A stretch of DNA of 64,000 nt from Rodentibacter sp901420285 (GCF_041734645.1 NZ_CP162010.1:744001-808000), one strand, 5' to 3'; counted from the first letter of the stretch, positions 53,006 through 62,443 are shown. The notes: generated from the letters alone by a model not told the origin. A program made the numbers and translations.

Positions 53006-53666
53006 GTGTTTCCTCTTTGATGAATTTACCATGGTGTAAATAAATTACGCGATCGGTCAGCTTACCCAACTCGGGATTATGCGTCACCATCACGATGGTT
53101 CTGCCTTGATGGTTTAAGCGTTGTAATAAATCAAGCACTAAGGCCTCATTTTTTTCATCCAAATTGCCTGTTGGTTCGTCGGCAAAAATTACCGGTGGCT
53201 GGTTCACCAAGGCGCGCGCGATACAAACCCGTTGTTGTTCGCCGCCAGAAAGCTGACTAGGACGGTGTTCAATGCGGTGCTCTAAGCCGACTTGTTTCAG
53301 TACCGCTTTGGCAGTGGCTTCATCAATCACGCTATGATAATGTTGCGCCAACATCACGTTTTCTAACGCTGTCAAATAAGGAATTAAATGGAATTGTTGG
53401 AATACCAAACCGATTTTTTCTGCACGGAAGCGTTGACGACCGGTTTCATCCAGTTGTGCCGTATCTATGCCGTCCAATATCACTTTGCCTTCGCTGGCGG
53501 TATCTAATCCGGTCAGAATATTCATCAAGGTAGTTTTACCCGAGCCGGATGCTCCCATAATGGCGACAAATTCGCCTTCGGCAATTTGAATGTTAATGTC
53601 TTCCAGCGCTGTAACTTGGTCGAAGCGTTTGTATAAATGCTGGGTTTCGATTACAAAATTAGTCAT
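52995..53666 (-). CDS. ABC ATPase of the P19/FTR1 locus (LolD/MacB type)
   Basis: A 223-residue ATPase of the MacB/LolD group. GASGSGKTTLMNILTGLD, LSGGEQQRVCIARALVN and IFADEPTGNLD are the expected motifs. It should power the two FtsX-like permeases encoded upstream in the operon (53807-56288). A repeat copy at 53268-53281 encodes LEHRIEHRPS. It overlaps the TlpA-like gene. Confidence 0.92.
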   Translation of the reverse strand: MTNFVIETQHLYKRFDQVTALEDINIQIAEGEFVAIMGASGSGKTTLMNILTGLDTASEGKVILDGIDTAQLDETGRQRFRAEKIGLVFQQFHLIPYLTALENVMLAQHYHSVIDEATAKAVLKQVGLEHRIEHRPSQLSGGEQQRVCIARALVNQPPVIFADEPTGNLDEKNEALVLDLLQRLNHQGRTIVMVTHNPELGKLTDRVIYLHHGKFIKEETHAK

Positions 53667-53680
53667 ACTTTTCTCTTTGT

Positions 53681-53797
53681 GCCATGGGTGGATCTACCCA
53701 CGGTTACGTATAAGCGTTCCCCGTTGGGGAACTTACAATTTCTACCCAAAAGAAAAGGGTAGGGCTATGCTTAACCTAGAGTAACGAATTACCCTAG
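53681..53797. repeat. Run of four hairpins between ABC permease and ATPase genes
   Basis: The 140-base gap holds four successive hairpins: TGGGT/ACCCA (53685-53700), GTTCCCC/GGGGAAC (53716-53732), CTACCC/GGGTAG (53742-53762) and CTAGAGTAA/TTACCCTAG (53774-53795). No gene is seen. Operon neighbours here otherwise overlap, so the gap looks like an inserted element or a regulatory mRNA structure. Confidence 0.7.
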
Positions 53798-53806
53798 ACA
53801 TAAAAA

Positions 53807-54940
53807 TTACTCTCCCTTCAAAACATTCGCCATTTGAATTTTTAGTGCGCGGCGGGTCGGTACTATTACCGCGATCAAGGCGACGAATAATGATAAAACA
53901 ATGGTGATGGGAATTACCGGCAAGCGCATATCGATATAGGCTTTAAACACGGTGAATCCTAAAATTTGCGCCAATAAATAGCCGAAAATTAAGCCCGCAA
54001 TGATAGCTGCTGCAGCGATAATTAAAATTTCCGTACAGATTTGTTTAATAATATCCGATTGTTTTGCCCCTAAGGCTTTTTGTAGGGCAAATTCTTTAGC
54101 GCGTTCGCCGACAATTGCGATTAAGGTGGTGTTCACGCAAAGTGTCGCCAGCACTAAAATCACCAGTGAAATTAATCCCATCAAGCCTTTGATTTTATCC
54201 AAAATCTGTCCCTCAGAGGCCGATACTTTACGAATTGGGCGCGCAACCATATCGGGATATCGCTGCATGATTGTTTCGGCAAAACCATCCGCTTGGCCGG
54301 ATTCGTTTTTTACGTTAAGTAAACCATTATTGGCAAGTCCTTCTTTTTCCAACCAATTTTGTGCAAAATCAAGATTCACGATCAGCATGTTATCGGTGGC
54401 ATCGCCGGCTTCTACAATGGCTTTAATGGTAAATTGATGTTTTTCTATCGAATTTTTGCTCAATTGCAATTTATCGCCGATTTTTAAGTGGAGACGTTCC
54501 GCCAAGGTTTTGCCGATCATCGCATTGCGATCGTCAAAGTTCACATTAATTGGTGTGCCGCTAATTTGCCAATAAGGCGCAAGAATACTCATATTTTCAA
54601 AGCGTACTCCCATGATGACGATTTTTTCCAATTCACTACGTGCAACGCCATAAATATAAGGACTGGCGGCACTGATTAAGCCGTGTGGGGCTTGTTGTAA
54701 TATCTCATCAAAGCGATCGACCTCAATCATACCGCCGGTTGTCGAACCGATATAGAAATTGGCACCGAAAGTGCGCAATTCTTGGCTCATTTTTGTGTTG
54801 ATATCAAAATACACAGCGGCCATCGCTGTCACGATACTTGCGCCCACAGCAAGTGCAGTGAAAATAATTGTTACGCGTTGTAAACGCAGGCGAAGCGCAC
54901 GGAAAATTAAACGCCAGAACATCGTTTTATTAGCGGCCAT
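53807..54940 (-). CDS. FtsX-like ABC permease (second of P19/FTR1 locus)
   Basis: A 377-residue permease with one N-terminal helix, a large periplasmic domain and three C-terminal helices (VILVLATLCVNTTLIAIVGE... and further), the MacB/FtsX layout. ATG 54940 (MAANKTMFWRLIF) is used because the frame upstream has no sense in the family. It overlaps the first permease gene by 11 bases. Confidence 0.88.
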   Translation of the reverse strand: MAANKTMFWRLIFRALRLRLQRVTIIFTALAVGASIVTAMAAVYFDINTKMSQELRTFGANFYIGSTTGGMIEVDRFDEILQQAPHGLISAASPYIYGVARSELEKIVIMGVRFENMSILAPYWQISGTPINVNFDDRNAMIGKTLAERLHLKIGDKLQLSKNSIEKHQFTIKAIVEAGDATDNMLIVNLDFAQNWLEKEGLANNGLLNVKNESGQADGFAETIMQRYPDMVARPIRKVSASEGQILDKIKGLMGLISLVILVLATLCVNTTLIAIVGERAKEFALQKALGAKQSDIIKQICTEILIIAAAAIIAGLIFGYLLAQILGFTVFKAYIDMRLPVIPITIVLSLFVALIAVIVPTRRALKIQMANVLKGE

Positions 54941-56288
54941 ACAGCACCTCCACTGGGTACAATTTGGCAATGCGGTGCGCTGGGAACCAAGTACCGATTA
55001 GCGCGATAAGGATGGATAATGCCAACACGCACGGAATGACAATCCAAGCAAAACTTAATGGCGCGCCGAATAATGTTGTACCGATAAATTTCGCCAATCC
55101 CCAGCCCGCAATACAACCAAAAGCGCCGCCGATAAGCGCACTGAGAATCGCTTCGCAATAAAATAGTAATACAATTTGCCATTGATAAGCGCCAAGCGCT
55201 TTCATTAAGCCGATTTCTTTTGCCCGTTCGATAATAGAGGAGCTCATTAACGAAGCAATCCCCATTGCCGCTGCGATTAATGCCGCTATGGTCACGACGG
55301 CAAGCAATAATTGAATTTTACCGATTACGATACCTTCCGATGCCGCCACTTGCCAAATCGGGCGTACTACTGCGCCGGAAATCGCTTCTTCCAATTGGTG
55401 GGAAATGGAGGAAACGTAGGCTGTGCAGTACCAGCGATCGTATTCTTCCGCATCTAACGCATCGCTATTGATGCGTGCTTTGCGGGAAAGTGTATTTTCC
55501 GGCACTGTCAGCGCGGACACTTTGACTGATTGTACTTTACCTTCTAAACCGAGTAAGGCTTGCGCTGCGCTTAACGGCATTACGATTAGGTTATCTTCTG
55601 TACCACCGGTGGTTAAAATACCTTGAATTTTGATTAAACGTTGATTGTCAATGTCACCTTCTTGATAACGCAGATTTAAGCGATCGCCGATTTTCCAACC
55701 TTTATGTTTGGCAAGTTGGGCGCCTGCGAGTACGGGAATTTGTTCGCCGAAATTATCCTCTGTGTCATTCACCCATTCGCCTTGTACTTGCCAATAGGGG
55801 CTAATAATACGCTGTCCGGTGTGATAGTCCTCTTCATCCGGTACGGCGATGTGATGATCGAAAAAGGTGCCGAGAATACTGATGTTTTCGCTCGCAGTGG
55901 CAGCAGAATGAGCGTCAGATATTGACAACCCTTTTTCAGCTTGTACCTTTTTAGCTTGAACCGTAGCCGTCAGTTGTGGGGCGAAGCCAACAATATTATT
56001 GCGCCAGAAAATATCTTTAATCGCCGGCAGTTCTTTTTCATCAATAAAATCTTGGCTTGCCAATGCGGTGCCGGTATTGAACTCTTCCGAGAGCACCGCA
56101 TTGCCGGCCGGTTCGATTAAAATATTCGCACCGTAAGATTTTAGCTCTTTCGCCATTTTGTCGCCAATGTCGATGGATACGGCAAGCAGCGCAGAAACTA
56201 AGCAGGCCGCCAAGAAAATGGTGATTATCGCCAATAATTTGCGTTTAATGCCGAATCGCCAAGATTGAAATAACATTCTTGCTAACAT
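54930..56288 (-). CDS. FtsX-like ABC permease (first of P19/FTR1 locus)
   Basis: A 452-residue permease of the same layout: an N-terminal helix (LLAIITIFLAACLVSALLAV), a large extracytoplasmic domain and three C-terminal helices. Repeat copies at 54968-54978 (AHRIA), 56059-56072 (GTALA) and 56092-56103 (NAVLS) lie in it, the last two facing each other. The C. jejuni P19 locus has two such permeases in the same order. Confidence 0.88.
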   Translation of the reverse strand: MLARMLFQSWRFGIKRKLLAIITIFLAACLVSALLAVSIDIGDKMAKELKSYGANILIEPAGNAVLSEEFNTGTALASQDFIDEKELPAIKDIFWRNNIVGFAPQLTATVQAKKVQAEKGLSISDAHSAATASENISILGTFFDHHIAVPDEEDYHTGQRIISPYWQVQGEWVNDTEDNFGEQIPVLAGAQLAKHKGWKIGDRLNLRYQEGDIDNQRLIKIQGILTTGGTEDNLIVMPLSAAQALLGLEGKVQSVKVSALTVPENTLSRKARINSDALDAEEYDRWYCTAYVSSISHQLEEAISGAVVRPIWQVAASEGIVIGKIQLLLAVVTIAALIAAAMGIASLMSSSIIERAKEIGLMKALGAYQWQIVLLFYCEAILSALIGGAFGCIAGWGLAKFIGTTLFGAPLSFAWIVIPCVLALSILIALIGTWFPAHRIAKLYPVEVLYGR

Positions 56289-56290
56289 CG

Positions 56291-57697
56291 TTATTCCCCT
56301 TGTTTTTTCAGGTTACCGAGGTATTTTTCCGGATTATCGCGGAACAGCTCAAGATTTTCCTCATTTTCAAAGAAATAAGTGTGATTTTCATAGCTGTATT
56401 TGTGCTCGGTTTCGATGTTTTTAAGCTTTGCGCCACTAATCGGATCTTGCACGTTGATTTCCACGATGGTGCTAAATAAATTCAGTCCATCCTCCAAAGA
56501 GGCACGATTAATTACGACGTCATTTTCCGTTTGTTGCCAATTTTCTATGGGCACCGGATTACAACCGCCCGGTTTGCCAATGGATGGGATAAACATATGT
56601 ACGCCACAGCCCACGCAGACCACTTGGTTGTCTTGCATCACATAACCTTGATCGCCGCACAATAAGCAGGCATCAAATACCGCTGCGAGACTGATTTTCG
56701 CCGGTTGGCGGTTAATTATGAAAAAACGTACCGCTTTTCCATCATCGGCAATCCAGACAAAACGATGCAGTTTACCGTCTTTTACTTGCTCAATAGGAAT
56801 ATGTAAGTTTTCTTCTTCATCTAATGTAACTGGCTGAGCTTCAGAAAGTTGGGGTGGACGCGAGGCGATTTGTTCCCAGTAGAGTTGGTTTGTCACAATA
56901 ATTATCGCGGCAAGCACGCCCCAACGGATGAGGCGACGAGAACTTAGTGCGGCTGCTAATTTTTGACGTTTTTCAATTGGATTTCCCGCTTGTGCCACGG
57001 CTTGTATGCGGGCGCGGTGAATGCTTCCGTAGAATAGCCCGATAAATAACAGAATTAATGCAGCACAAATATAGTTTAAATAACCGGTGATTTCGCCGGA
57101 TTTTGCTACGAAACTTAAGCGTGGTTTAGTGAGTTCGATGAGTTGCAATTTCATCAAACTAAGCATCAATTCACCGATGATTGGAATAATGAGGCAGACT
57201 AAAAGCAACGCGATGAGACTTTTAAATCGAGCGATGAATTTTTTGTGTGTTTTTTCGCTTTGCTGGAAGAGAAAATAAATCCAAGTACTGAGGAACCCGC
57301 AAAAAATAATGCCAAAAATAACAGCACTGGCCTGCAAAATAAAATCGGTGTTGATGACATCAATATTGGTGAGCGTGCCAATATTTGGATCCTTCGCCCA
57401 TAAATTGCCGGCGATAAGCATCAATAAAAATTGCCAGAAATAAGCGAGTTTGCGTGTATTAAAACATTGGCTGGTGGCGAATAGAATGAATGTCGCAAGC
57501 AAGAAAATTGTAAAACCGAGATTGAAAGTTTGTGTGCTAGGTGAATTCAGACGTAAAGTAACACCGACAAAAAAGGCGAGTAACGAACCCCAAATTATGC
57601 CTTTTAGGTAAAGATCGCGAGATTTGGCCCATGCCGCACCGAGTAAAAGGCTGATGGGAAGCAGAGTTTGTAGTAGGAAGGTGAAGAAGTAATTCAT
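56291..57697 (-). CDS. DUF2318 iron-sulfur membrane protein
   Basis: A 468-residue membrane protein with about seven helices in the first 270 residues and a C-terminal cysteine-rich domain of the DUF2318 family: CLLCGDQGYV, VCVGCGVH and GGCNPVPIENW. Homologues sit in P19/FTR1 ferrous-iron loci and are thought to handle electrons or iron at the membrane; the reaction is not known. It lies 2 bases before the first permease gene. Confidence 0.85.
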   Translation of the reverse strand: MNYFFTFLLQTLLPISLLLGAAWAKSRDLYLKGIIWGSLLAFFVGVTLRLNSPSTQTFNLGFTIFLLATFILFATSQCFNTRKLAYFWQFLLMLIAGNLWAKDPNIGTLTNIDVINTDFILQASAVIFGIIFCGFLSTWIYFLFQQSEKTHKKFIARFKSLIALLLVCLIIPIIGELMLSLMKLQLIELTKPRLSFVAKSGEITGYLNYICAALILLFIGLFYGSIHRARIQAVAQAGNPIEKRQKLAAALSSRRLIRWGVLAAIIIVTNQLYWEQIASRPPQLSEAQPVTLDEEENLHIPIEQVKDGKLHRFVWIADDGKAVRFFIINRQPAKISLAAVFDACLLCGDQGYVMQDNQVVCVGCGVHMFIPSIGKPGGCNPVPIENWQQTENDVVINRASLEDGLNLFSTIVEINVQDPISGAKLKNIETEHKYSYENHTYFFENEENLELFRDNPEKYLGNLKKQGE

Positions 57698-57734
57698 AGA
57701 TTAGTGTAAAGCTTGAAGTTAATAACTTCGCTCT

Positions 57735-57872
57735 CTCCGTTTACAGAGGGAGCTGTCGCGTAGCGACTGGGGAGGGATTGTAACGGTATTACAAAAATAA
57801 CATTAGATTTAATCGCTTTTCTCCCTCCTTCCGCCTTCAGTACCTCCCTCTGTAAACAGAGGGAGGGAAGGA
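57735..57872. repeat. MITE-like dyad element in the iron operon
   Basis: The left arm (TCCGTTTACAGAGGGAGCTG from 57737) is inverted relative to the right arm (TACCTCCCTCTGTAAACAGA, ending near 57872), and GGGGAGGGATT on the left pairs with TCTCCCTCC on the right. The right arm is itself a hairpin. It fills the 182-base gap between the DUF2318 gene and the P19 gene and resembles the galT-galK element in design. Confidence 0.75.
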
Positions 57873-57879
57873 ACAGAGA

Positions 57880-58398
57880 TTATTTTATCCCCGTAAATTT
57901 AAATTCATAATTTACATCAAAAGGTTTCCACCAACGGCCAACGCCGGTTTCCTCGTCAGTATGGCGGTGCATACCAGCTTTTGATGGCGGATCGATGTGG
58001 TAAGTTAATTTGTAGTTACCCACACCCATCATTTTTACGTTTGCACCATAGTGTGGACCGTCACCTGCAACCATTGGCATGAAGGTGCCTTCTTGTTTTT
58101 CGCCGGTATCGGTATTCACTAAAGTATAGTTAATCGTAAGGTACGGCATCCATTCGCCGTCGCCGAAACCGTTTTTGTTACCTTTCACCGCGTGAATATC
58201 CGCTTCCAAATGAATATCGGATTTGGCCGCCGGTAAACCCATGCCACGCGGTTCCATATCAATCGGTTTTAAATACACGGCAGCGATTTCCATTTCATTC
58301 ATGGTTACGGCTTCACCGATCGGATATTCGGTAAAGGCGTTAGCGCTAGCGGCAAACAAACCTGCTGCAAGTGCGGTCGCGATAAGTGCTTTTTTCAT
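57880..58398 (-). CDS. P19-family periplasmic iron-binding protein
   Basis: A 172-residue exported protein of the P19/Tp34 family, which binds ferrous iron (with copper help) in the periplasm. The signal peptide ends near ASANA; the mature part has ADIHAVKGNKNGFGDGEWMP, and GNYKLTYHIDPPSKAGMHRH holds the conserved His residues. It is encoded directly after FTR1 on the minus strand, as in Campylobacter, and is expected to deliver iron to it. A canonical uptake signal lies at 58369-58377. Confidence 0.92.
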   Translation of the reverse strand: MKKALIATALAAGLFAASANAFTEYPIGEAVTMNEMEIAAVYLKPIDMEPRGMGLPAAKSDIHLEADIHAVKGNKNGFGDGEWMPYLTINYTLVNTDTGEKQEGTFMPMVAGDGPHYGANVKMMGVGNYKLTYHIDPPSKAGMHRHTDEETGVGRWWKPFDVNYEFKFTGIK

Positions 58399-58439
58399 AT
58401 TTTTTCTCCTGAGATGAAGGTTAGGTTTATATCATGCAA

Positions 58440-58458
58440 GGACAAATTATATTTGTCC
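58440..58458 (-). other. Hairpin between FTR1 and P19 genes
   Basis: GGACAAAT and ATTTGTCC (58440-58447, 58451-58458) form a perfect 8-base stem with a 3-base loop in the short gap between the FTR1 stop and the P19 start. With no T run after it, it may tune relative expression of the two genes. Confidence 0.6.
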
Positions 58459-58464
58459 CTACGT

Positions 58465-60363
58465 TTAATTCACTTTTTTGCTTTGATATTTCATCACTGC
58501 TAAAGCAAGAACGGCAGCGATAATTAAAATACCTTGTGGCACAAGGGTTTCCACGTAAGGATAGATGCCCAACCACGTAATTTCAGGTACACCGTTTATC
58601 AGGGTTGGTTCAAATAACTTACCTTCGATCAATTCCAGTACGGATTTACCGGCAAATACGAACGCCATTACATACATAAAACTGCCTGTGAACATAAAAA
58701 ACGGTTTGAGCGGCAATTTCACCACAGTGTAGCGCATGATGAAGTAACAGACGGCAAGTAATAATGCGCCGACCAAAAAGCCGCCAAAAAGGTAGGTTAA
58801 ACCGAGAGCACTTTTGGCATCGCCAGCTAGCGCATAGTAGAACAACACGGTTTCGGCGCCTTCACGATAAACTGCCAAGAAACTGGTGAACCACAAACCG
58901 GCGAGTGATCCTGCCGTCAATGCGGTGCTAATTTTGCCTTCCAAATAACGTTTCCAATTTTGCGCTTCCACTTTGGAAAGCAACCAGTAACTCATCATAA
59001 ACAGCATAAATACAGCGATGATCATGGTGAAACCTTCCAACAGTTCACGGTTTTGTCCGGAATTTTCAAAAATAAGTTGAAAGAAAAACGCCGTCACTAG
59101 GCTGGCGAATAAGGCGACATAAACGGATTGGCGAATTACCGGCAATTTGTCTTGATGATTATTTTTTACTAAGTATGCCACAATCGCAGCAACGATCAGT
59201 AAAGCTTCCAAACCTTCGCGCAAAATAATCAGTAAACTATATAAGAACAACGACCAATCACTTTGTTCGCCACCTTGTAACATGTCAACCGCTTGGTTTA
59301 ATCCGTCGGACAAGCCTTTCGCTTGCTCTTGTAACTTATCTCCTTGTTCGGCTTTCATTAAGCTTACAAGACGGGTGAAATAGCCTTCCAATTCGGCTTT
59401 GAAATTGCTATCGCGCGAACCGATTTTGTTTTCCATACCACTGTTTTCGAACATGTCGAAGTAAGTATCTTGTACGGCAAGAATTGCTTTTTTGTGTTCG
59501 CCTTTTTCATAAAGCATGATGGCTTGTTGAATATTTTGATTCACTTGTTTGGCGATGTTTTGCCAATCCTGTTCTGCTTGTTCGGTGGTTTGCGCCGCTT
59601 GCGTTGATTGACGGTTTTGTTCTTCGCGTGTGGTCGGTAAACTCGGTAGTTGCTCTTCAATATCTTGCAAAAGATTGGTACTTTGATAGGCAATTTCCAT
59701 CATTTGATCTGCTTGTTCGCTTAAACGAATCAAATTATAGAATTGTTGGTTAATCGCGGCGGATTGTTCGGAAGAACGATGAGTACGAATTGCCATTTCC
59801 ATTTCGGAATTTTTATAGCCTTCATATTGCGCTTGTTGGAAGGCCTGTTTGGCTTTGCTAAAATCCCCTTGCTGATAGGCTTCGATAGCTTGCGCCACGA
59901 GATCATCGATAGTTTTAAAGCTCTCTTGCCAATAAGGCAGAATTTGATCGTTTTGATAAACGCCATGTTGCCCATCGGCATTTAATTGATGTCCTTCCGT
60001 TAACGAAGGAAGAACCTCTTGTAGCGCTTGTTTTAAGCCATCGATTTTTGCTTGGATTTCATTGAGAGGTTTACCTTCGCCAATCATTTTACGGATTTCA
60101 CCGAAGGCGGCTTCCATTTGATAACTTTTTTGTGCGGAAAAATTAATTCGAATTGGTCCTTCTAAATTTTCAAATACTTCAAAATAAGCCATTTGCACTT
60201 CCGTACGGGCATCATCAGGATTGTTTTGTTGGAGAAGGGCGGTGGTTTTATCCAATCGAGCGGTAATGTCTGCGACTCGTTCTTGGTAGTGATCTTGCGC
60301 TAAAGCAAGTTGTGAAAGGAAAAAAGTAAACAGCAACGCGCTATAACGAATTATACGCAACAT
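58465..60363 (-). CDS. FTR1-family iron permease
   Basis: A 632-residue permease with a long N-terminal extracytoplasmic helical domain (about residues 25-370) and seven helices from about 375. The two iron motifs REGLE (ILREGLEALLIVAAI) and REGAE (YREGAETVLFYYAL) define the family. ATG 60363 follows GGAG and gives a signal peptide MLRIIRYSALLFTFFLSQLA. First gene of the iron operon. A repeat copy at 58917-58929 encodes STALT. Confidence 0.92.
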   Translation of the reverse strand: MLRIIRYSALLFTFFLSQLALAQDHYQERVADITARLDKTTALLQQNNPDDARTEVQMAYFEVFENLEGPIRINFSAQKSYQMEAAFGEIRKMIGEGKPLNEIQAKIDGLKQALQEVLPSLTEGHQLNADGQHGVYQNDQILPYWQESFKTIDDLVAQAIEAYQQGDFSKAKQAFQQAQYEGYKNSEMEMAIRTHRSSEQSAAINQQFYNLIRLSEQADQMMEIAYQSTNLLQDIEEQLPSLPTTREEQNRQSTQAAQTTEQAEQDWQNIAKQVNQNIQQAIMLYEKGEHKKAILAVQDTYFDMFENSGMENKIGSRDSNFKAELEGYFTRLVSLMKAEQGDKLQEQAKGLSDGLNQAVDMLQGGEQSDWSLFLYSLLIILREGLEALLIVAAIVAYLVKNNHQDKLPVIRQSVYVALFASLVTAFFFQLIFENSGQNRELLEGFTMIIAVFMLFMMSYWLLSKVEAQNWKRYLEGKISTALTAGSLAGLWFTSFLAVYREGAETVLFYYALAGDAKSALGLTYLFGGFLVGALLLAVCYFIMRYTVVKLPLKPFFMFTGSFMYVMAFVFAGKSVLELIEGKLFEPTLINGVPEITWLGIYPYVETLVPQGILIIAAVLALAVMKYQSKKVN

Positions 60364-60448
60364 TGAAAACTCCAAATGCGATTTGTTCTTATTTGAATTG
60401 TTATTATGCGTGAGTGAGAAAAAATCTCAAGGCAGATTTTATGGTTTT

Positions 60449-60462
60449 GTGATATTGATCAA
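60449..60462. promoter_or_regulatory. Possible FNR site upstream of the iron operon
   Basis: GTGAT-ATTG-ATCAA matches the FNR pattern TTGAT-N4-ATCAA with one mismatch. It lies about 86 bases upstream of the FTR1 start. Anaerobic control would suit ferrous-iron uptake, but this rests on the pattern only. Confidence 0.45.
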
Positions 60463-60518
60463 ATTCTGTGAAAAGATGGGAACGTGCGGGATATTTTTAA
60501 AACATTTTTAAAATGAAA

Positions 60519-60545
60519 AAAGGCATGGAAAAAATCCGTGCCTTT
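60519..60545 (-). terminator. Terminator of prs
   Basis: AAAGGCATGGA and TCCGTGCCTTT form an 11-base stem with one G-T pair and a 5-base loop of A residues. On the minus strand it is followed by a T-rich run, just after the prs stop. Confidence 0.85.
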
Positions 60546-60563
60546 GAGTTTTTTTGAACCGAG

Positions 60564-61511
60564 TTAGTTGAACATTGCGGAAATCGATTCTTCGTTGCTA
60601 ATCCGACGAATAGCTTCCGCGAGCATAGAAGAAAGGGTGAGCTCTCTCACTTTGCCGAGGGCTTTCATTTCCGGTGAAAGCGGAATGGTATCGGTGACCA
60701 CAATTTCGTCAATCGCATCGCTAGCGAGATTTTTCGCTGCGGCGCCGGAGAATACTGCGTGAGTAGCATAAGCAAATACGCGTTTCGCGCCGCGTTCTTT
60801 AAGGGCTTCGGCCGCTTTGCATAAAGTGCCGCCGGTGTCGATCATATCATCTACAAGAATACAATCGCGATCTGCTACATCGCCGATGATATGCATGACT
60901 TGTGCAACATTTGCGCGTGGACGACGTTTGTCGATAATCGCCATATCTGTGTCGTTTAACAATTTTGCAACAGCACGGGCGCGCACGACGCCACCGATAT
61001 CCGGCGAAACAACGATTGGGTTTTCAAGGTCAGTTTTTTTCAAAATATCGCGAATTAACACCGGCGAACCGAACACGTTATCAACCGGTACATCAAAGAA
61101 ACCTTGGATTTGTTCAGCGTGTAAATCGCAGGTTAATACACGGTCAATCCCTACGGTGGAAAGCATATCTGCCACGACTTTTGCAGTGATCGGCACCCGC
61201 GCTGAACGTACGCGACGGTCTTGGCGAGCGTACCCGAAATAAGGAATAACAGCAGTGATACGGCCGGCGGATGCACGACGTAACGCATCCACCATGACGA
61301 TTAATTCCATTAGATTATCGTTGGTTGGTGCACAAGTTGACTGGACAATAAATACATCTGCGCCGCGCACATTTTCGTTAATTTGAACTTGTATTTCACC
61401 GTCGCTGAAACGACCGACAGTCGCATCGCCTAGTGAAATATATAGACGTTCGGAGATGCGCTTTGCAAGTTCAGGAGTCGCATTACCCGCGAAGAGTTTA
61501 ATATCTGGCAT
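60564..61511 (-). CDS. prs: Ribose-phosphate pyrophosphokinase Prs
   Basis: A 315-residue PRPP synthetase, the usual bacterial length. The family motifs NVRGADVFIVQSTCAPTND, PYFGYARQDRR and the PRPP-binding DCILVDDMIDTGGTL are intact. It lies downstream of ispE in an arrangement common in gammaproteobacteria, 17 bases after it. Confidence 0.97.
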   Translation of the reverse strand: MPDIKLFAGNATPELAKRISERLYISLGDATVGRFSDGEIQVQINENVRGADVFIVQSTCAPTNDNLMELIVMVDALRRASAGRITAVIPYFGYARQDRRVRSARVPITAKVVADMLSTVGIDRVLTCDLHAEQIQGFFDVPVDNVFGSPVLIRDILKKTDLENPIVVSPDIGGVVRARAVAKLLNDTDMAIIDKRRPRANVAQVMHIIGDVADRDCILVDDMIDTGGTLCKAAEALKERGAKRVFAYATHAVFSGAAAKNLASDAIDEIVVTDTIPLSPEMKALGKVRELTLSSMLAEAIRRISNEESISAMFN

Positions 61512-61528
61512 GTTGTGATAACCTCAGG

Positions 61529-62443
61529 TTAGATTGTAAATAAATTAGGGAGATAATATCGTTTCAGCATTTGGTGTAACGGAGAAACATTGAGTCCTTT
61601 CGCAACAAAACCGGATAATTCCGCCGGTTTTTGTTGAAAGCAGGCTTGTGCGTCGATTTCCCGATCAAATTCCGCGAACACGCAAGCGCCGGTTCCTGTT
61701 AATCTTGCCGGCGCATATTCTAGCAACCAGTTCAGGGCTTTTTCAACGTCCGCGTAATGATTTCGTACAACTTTTTCGCAATCGTTTTCGTATGGCGAAT
61801 TAAGCAAAGTTTTTAGCGTGCGTTTTGGCGTATTTCGCACTAAATCGGGAGCGTTAAAAATTAGCGCAGTCGAAATAGAGCAGGCCGGTTTTAACACGAC
61901 GAACCATTTTTCTTTCGGTTCGCAATAAGTGATTTTTTCGCCTACCCCTTCGGCAAATGCAGCATGACCGTGTACGAAAATCGGCACATCGGCACCTAGC
62001 ATTAAGCCTATTTTAGCCAGTTCATGAACGGGCAAATTTGCTTTCCAAAGTACATTGAGCGCGACCAATGCGGTGCCCGCATTGGAGGAGCCACCACCTA
62101 CGCCACCGCCCATAGGTAGGATTTTATCCAAATGAATATTTGCGCCTTGTTTGATTTGTGTGTTTTTTTGCAATAATTTGGCTGCACGATAAATCAGATT
62201 ATCTTCAGTTTTAAGTCCGGAAATTTCGGGTGTAATTAGAATTTGATCGTCTTGTTCGCGAATGTCGATTTCAAGCCAATCGCCGAAATCAAGGAATTGG
62301 AAAAGTGTTTGTAACTCGTGGTAACCGTTTGGTAATTTGCCGTTAATATAAAGGAATAAATTGAGTTTTGCCGGGCTTGGAAAGCGGTTCGGTTGGTCAA
62401 GCTCGGGGGAGGAAAGCACGTGCGAAAATGAGTAAGTTTTCAT
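61529..62443 (-). CDS. ispE: CDP-methylerythritol kinase IspE
   Basis: A 304-residue GHMP kinase of the non-mevalonate isoprenoid pathway. FPSPAKLNLFLYINGKLPNG holds the N-terminal signature and MGGGVGGGSSNAGTAL the ATP-binding glycine loop. ATG 62443 overlaps the lolB stop as TAATG and is preferred over an in-frame upstream ATG. A repeat copy (62065-62076) is part of the glycine-loop coding segment (NAGTALVAL). Confidence 0.95.
   Translation of the reverse strand: MKTYSFSHVLSSPELDQPNRFPSPAKLNLFLYINGKLPNGYHELQTLFQFLDFGDWLEIDIREQDDQILITPEISGLKTEDNLIYRAAKLLQKNTQIKQGANIHLDKILPMGGGVGGGSSNAGTALVALNVLWKANLPVHELAKIGLMLGADVPIFVHGHAAFAEGVGEKITYCEPKEKWFVVLKPACSISTALIFNAPDLVRNTPKRTLKTLLNSPYENDCEKVVRNHYADVEKALNWLLEYAPARLTGTGACVFAEFDREIDAQACFQQKPAELSGFVAKGLNVSPLHQMLKRYYLPNLFTI

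Noticed and set aside
60376..60420. Fur box upstream of FTR1
   Set aside because: The AT-rich TTATTTGAATTGTTATTAT segment only loosely resembles the 19-base consensus; too many mismatches to claim.
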